Origin: Candidatus Omnitrophota bacterium
GTDB taxonomy: Bacteria > Omnitrophota > Gorgyraeia > Duberdicusellales > 4484-171
Direction: 5' to 3'
Assembly: GCA_021735105.1 (NCBI GenBank)
Contig: JAIPHS010000015.1
Span: 1 to 14,940 of the forward strand
Length of the DNA stretch: 14,940 nt
The notes below the pieces were generated by a model that searched no databases, had not been told where the DNA came from, and saw only the letters and a list, made by a program, of their open reading frames with translations. The position numbers and the translations under genes were made by a program. Below are positions 13,825-14,940 of the stretch, piece after piece. Each line of letters starts with the position of its first letter. The first letter of the stretch is position 1.

Positions 13825-14338
13825 GTTGCTTATGCATAAGGAAATTGATGTGAGGCCGCAGCCCTTGACAACCGTGCTTTCTACAACTGGTTATTTGTCA
13901 AGGGGACAAGCCGCTATAACTTATCAAACTACCACCAAGGCGGCCGGCCTCCTCCTACGCTTTTCGAGCGTTAAGGAGTGGAGCTTCGGAGGGACAGGCA
14001 GGCGGCCGGCAAATGAGCCGAAGCCCCAGCTGAGGCGAATGGTGCTTGGCCAACAACCAAGCCCTGCTGGAGCTGACGTTCAGGAAGCGGAGGCAGGGCG
14101 GAAAAGACAACCAGAGGGCGCAACGTATTCTTATGTTGATTGAGAAATAAAGTAATCACGAATTTTGTCCCAAAGGGAACCCGTTTTTTTATTTGGGAGA
14201 TTTTCGGCCAAAAAAGAATACGGTTTAGCCAGAGAAAATTTAAACTTTTTGCCGGAGAGCCGGAAGTTCGCTTTGCTTACGCAAATCAAAAATATACATT
14301 TTTGCGCCAATCTTTTTAATTAACTGGTTGCTATGTGA

Positions 14339-14379
14339 GTTTATAATTTTTGAGAACCCAAAGCTCAAAAATTATAAAC
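14339..14379. promoter_or_regulatory. 16-bp-stem inverted repeat before the recombinase gene
   Basis: GTTTATAATTTTTGAG (14339-14354) and CTCAAAAATTATAAAC (14364-14379) are perfect reverse complements around AACCCAAAG, 36 bases upstream of the recombinase ATG. Each arm contains TATAAT (plus strand 14342-14347), so it may be an operator overlapping a promoter, an attenuating hairpin, or a recombinase binding site. No convincing -35 is seen. Confidence 0.6.
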
Positions 14380-14401
14380 CGGCAGCCGCCAATTTTTTTT
14401 C

Positions 14402-14410
14402 AGAAGGAGG
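14402..14410 (+). promoter_or_regulatory. Strong Shine-Dalgarno of the recombinase gene
   Basis: AGAAGGAGG ends 5 bases before the ATG at 14416 and fixes that start. It is much stronger than any ribosome site in the accessory tract. Confidence 0.85.
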
Positions 14411-14415
14411 CCCTC

Positions 14416-14940
14416 ATGAACAAATACTTTATCTATGCCCGCAAATCCACGGACGCAGAAGACAAACAAGTCCTCTCTATTGAAGCTCAGCTTACCGAAC
14501 TAAGAGAATATGCTAAAAGAGAAAAGTTAACTGTAGCCGATGAGTTGTTTGAAGCAAAAACCGCCAAAGAGCCCGGCCGCTTAGTCTTTAATGAAATGGT
14601 CCGAAGGCTTAAACGCGGCCAAGCAAATGCAATCCTTGCCTGGCATCCTGACCGGCTGGCGCGCAACTCAATGGATGGCGGAAAAATCATCTACTTAACC
14701 GATATTGAAAAGCTGGTGGATTTACGTTTTCCGACCTACAAGTTCGAAAACACAGCCCAAGGAAAGTTTATGCTCTCGATAATCTTTGGCCAGTCTAAAT
14801 ACTTTGTAGACAGCCTTTCTGAAAATGTCCATCGCGGCTTTAGGCAGAAACTGCGCCGCGGCGAATACCCCGGCTTTGCTCCCCTTGGCTACAAAAACAA
14901 CACTGCAAACCACACTATAGAAATTGTCCCCGAGATTGCT
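14416..14940 (+). CDS. Large serine recombinase, N-terminal part (truncated by the window)
   Basis: The first 175 codons of a serine recombinase/integrase are present and the frame runs off the right edge. The catalytic domain starts YFIYARKSTD with R9 and nucleophile S11, then VLSIEAQL, ESKTAKEPGR-like EAKTAKEPGR (46-55), and WHPDRLARN with R80/R83. From about 140 (RGFRQKLRRGEYPGFAPLGY) it enters the Recombinase domain, so the full protein is probably about 400-550 residues. It is on the opposite strand to every other gene here and has higher GC. It may cut at the nearby inverted repeat or be the integrase of the element to the right. Substrate sites are not known. Confidence 0.93.
   Translation, partial: MNKYFIYARKSTDAEDKQVLSIEAQLTELREYAKREKLTVADELFEAKTAKEPGRLVFNEMVRRLKRGQANAILAWHPDRLARNSMDGGKIIYLTDIEKLVDLRFPTYKFENTAQGKFMLSIIFGQSKYFVDSLSENVHRGFRQKLRRGEYPGFAPLGYKNNTANHTIEIVPEIA

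Larger units (their letters stand above)
13825..14415 (+). other. Structured GC-rich leader upstream of the recombinase
   Basis: No convincing gene is seen. The stretch holds hairpins: CCCTTGACAA/TTGTCAAGGG (13862-13871, 13895-13904), CTCCTACGCT with AGCGT-TA-AGGAG (13952-13978), and CAAAAAT/ATTTTTG (14287-14304). There is a second GGCGGCCGGC and a 24-base direct repeat of the arm (14071-14094, 23 identical to 13771-13794). It may contain the recombinase att site, a structured RNA or a REP cluster. Confidence 0.5.

Noticed and set aside
13760..14143. A 127-codon plus-strand frame over the right arm and leader
   Set aside because: It starts at a TTG with no ribosome site, and its sequence follows hairpins and repeat units (ADVQEA twice comes from the direct repeat). 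Low-complexity GC-rich translation looks spurious.
14160..14215. CCCAAAGGGAACCCG followed by a T-run as a rho-independent terminator
   Set aside because: The stem is short and competing pairings exist (CCCAAA with TTTGGG across the T-run). No gene ends just before it.
1..14940. tRNA or rRNA gene as an integration site
   Set aside because: No cloverleaf-like or rRNA-like sequence was recognised by eye on either strand.

Overview
The window looks like a piece of an uncultivated bacterial genome. The gene content (a kinase with a seven-helix N-terminal sensor, stand-alone receivers, a GDSL hydrolase, a nitronate-monooxygenase-like flavoenzyme), the dense hairpin/REP-like intergenic DNA and the recombinase type suggest a candidate-phylum lineage; Omnitrophota is my best guess, not something the sequence proves. 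Both ends of the window lie in copies of the same repeat family, and a recombinase is cut off at the right edge.

Region 1 (1-263) is a repeat arm plus an outward (leftward) promoter. Region 2 (264-5700) is a compact minus-strand operon, read right to left from a good promoter near 5669-5697: receiver, class I methyltransferase (broken by a one-base frameshift), nitronate-monooxygenase-like flavoenzyme, SGNH hydrolase, membrane histidine kinase, second receiver. Spacings of a few bases or overlaps link the middle genes. It reads as a signalling module built around one kinase and two single-domain receivers, with three enzymes of unknown substrate.

Region 3 (5745-13381) is a visibly AT-rich accessory tract, also all on the minus strand. 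Its genes are a C92 (YiiX-type) papain-like peptidase, a HEPN-like protein, a 58-residue zinc ribbon, a membrane-anchored HNH nuclease, a protein faintly like ADP-ribosyltransferases, three membrane proteins of unknown function (two carrying apparent one-base frameshifts), a 52-residue membrane peptide, a winged-helix/HNH protein and an XRE repressor. The zinc ribbon and the 52-residue peptide are easy to miss. Two copies of a short module encoding PPD-x-SDRKANVYKML, differing almost only at third codon positions, sit downstream of two of these genes. The mix of nucleases, HEPN, small repressor and membrane proteins resembles a defence or mobile-element cargo region, but no known system is complete here.

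Region 4 (13382-14940) holds three strong hairpins, the right repeat arm (an inverted copy of 1-105 with one mismatch), a GC-rich leader full of hairpins, a 16-bp-stem inverted repeat and the first 175 codons of a large serine recombinase on the plus strand. The accessory tract and the operon therefore sit between inverted repeats next to a site-specific recombinase, which suggests an invertible or integrated segment, or simply two copies of a recombinase-associated repeat where the assembly stops.
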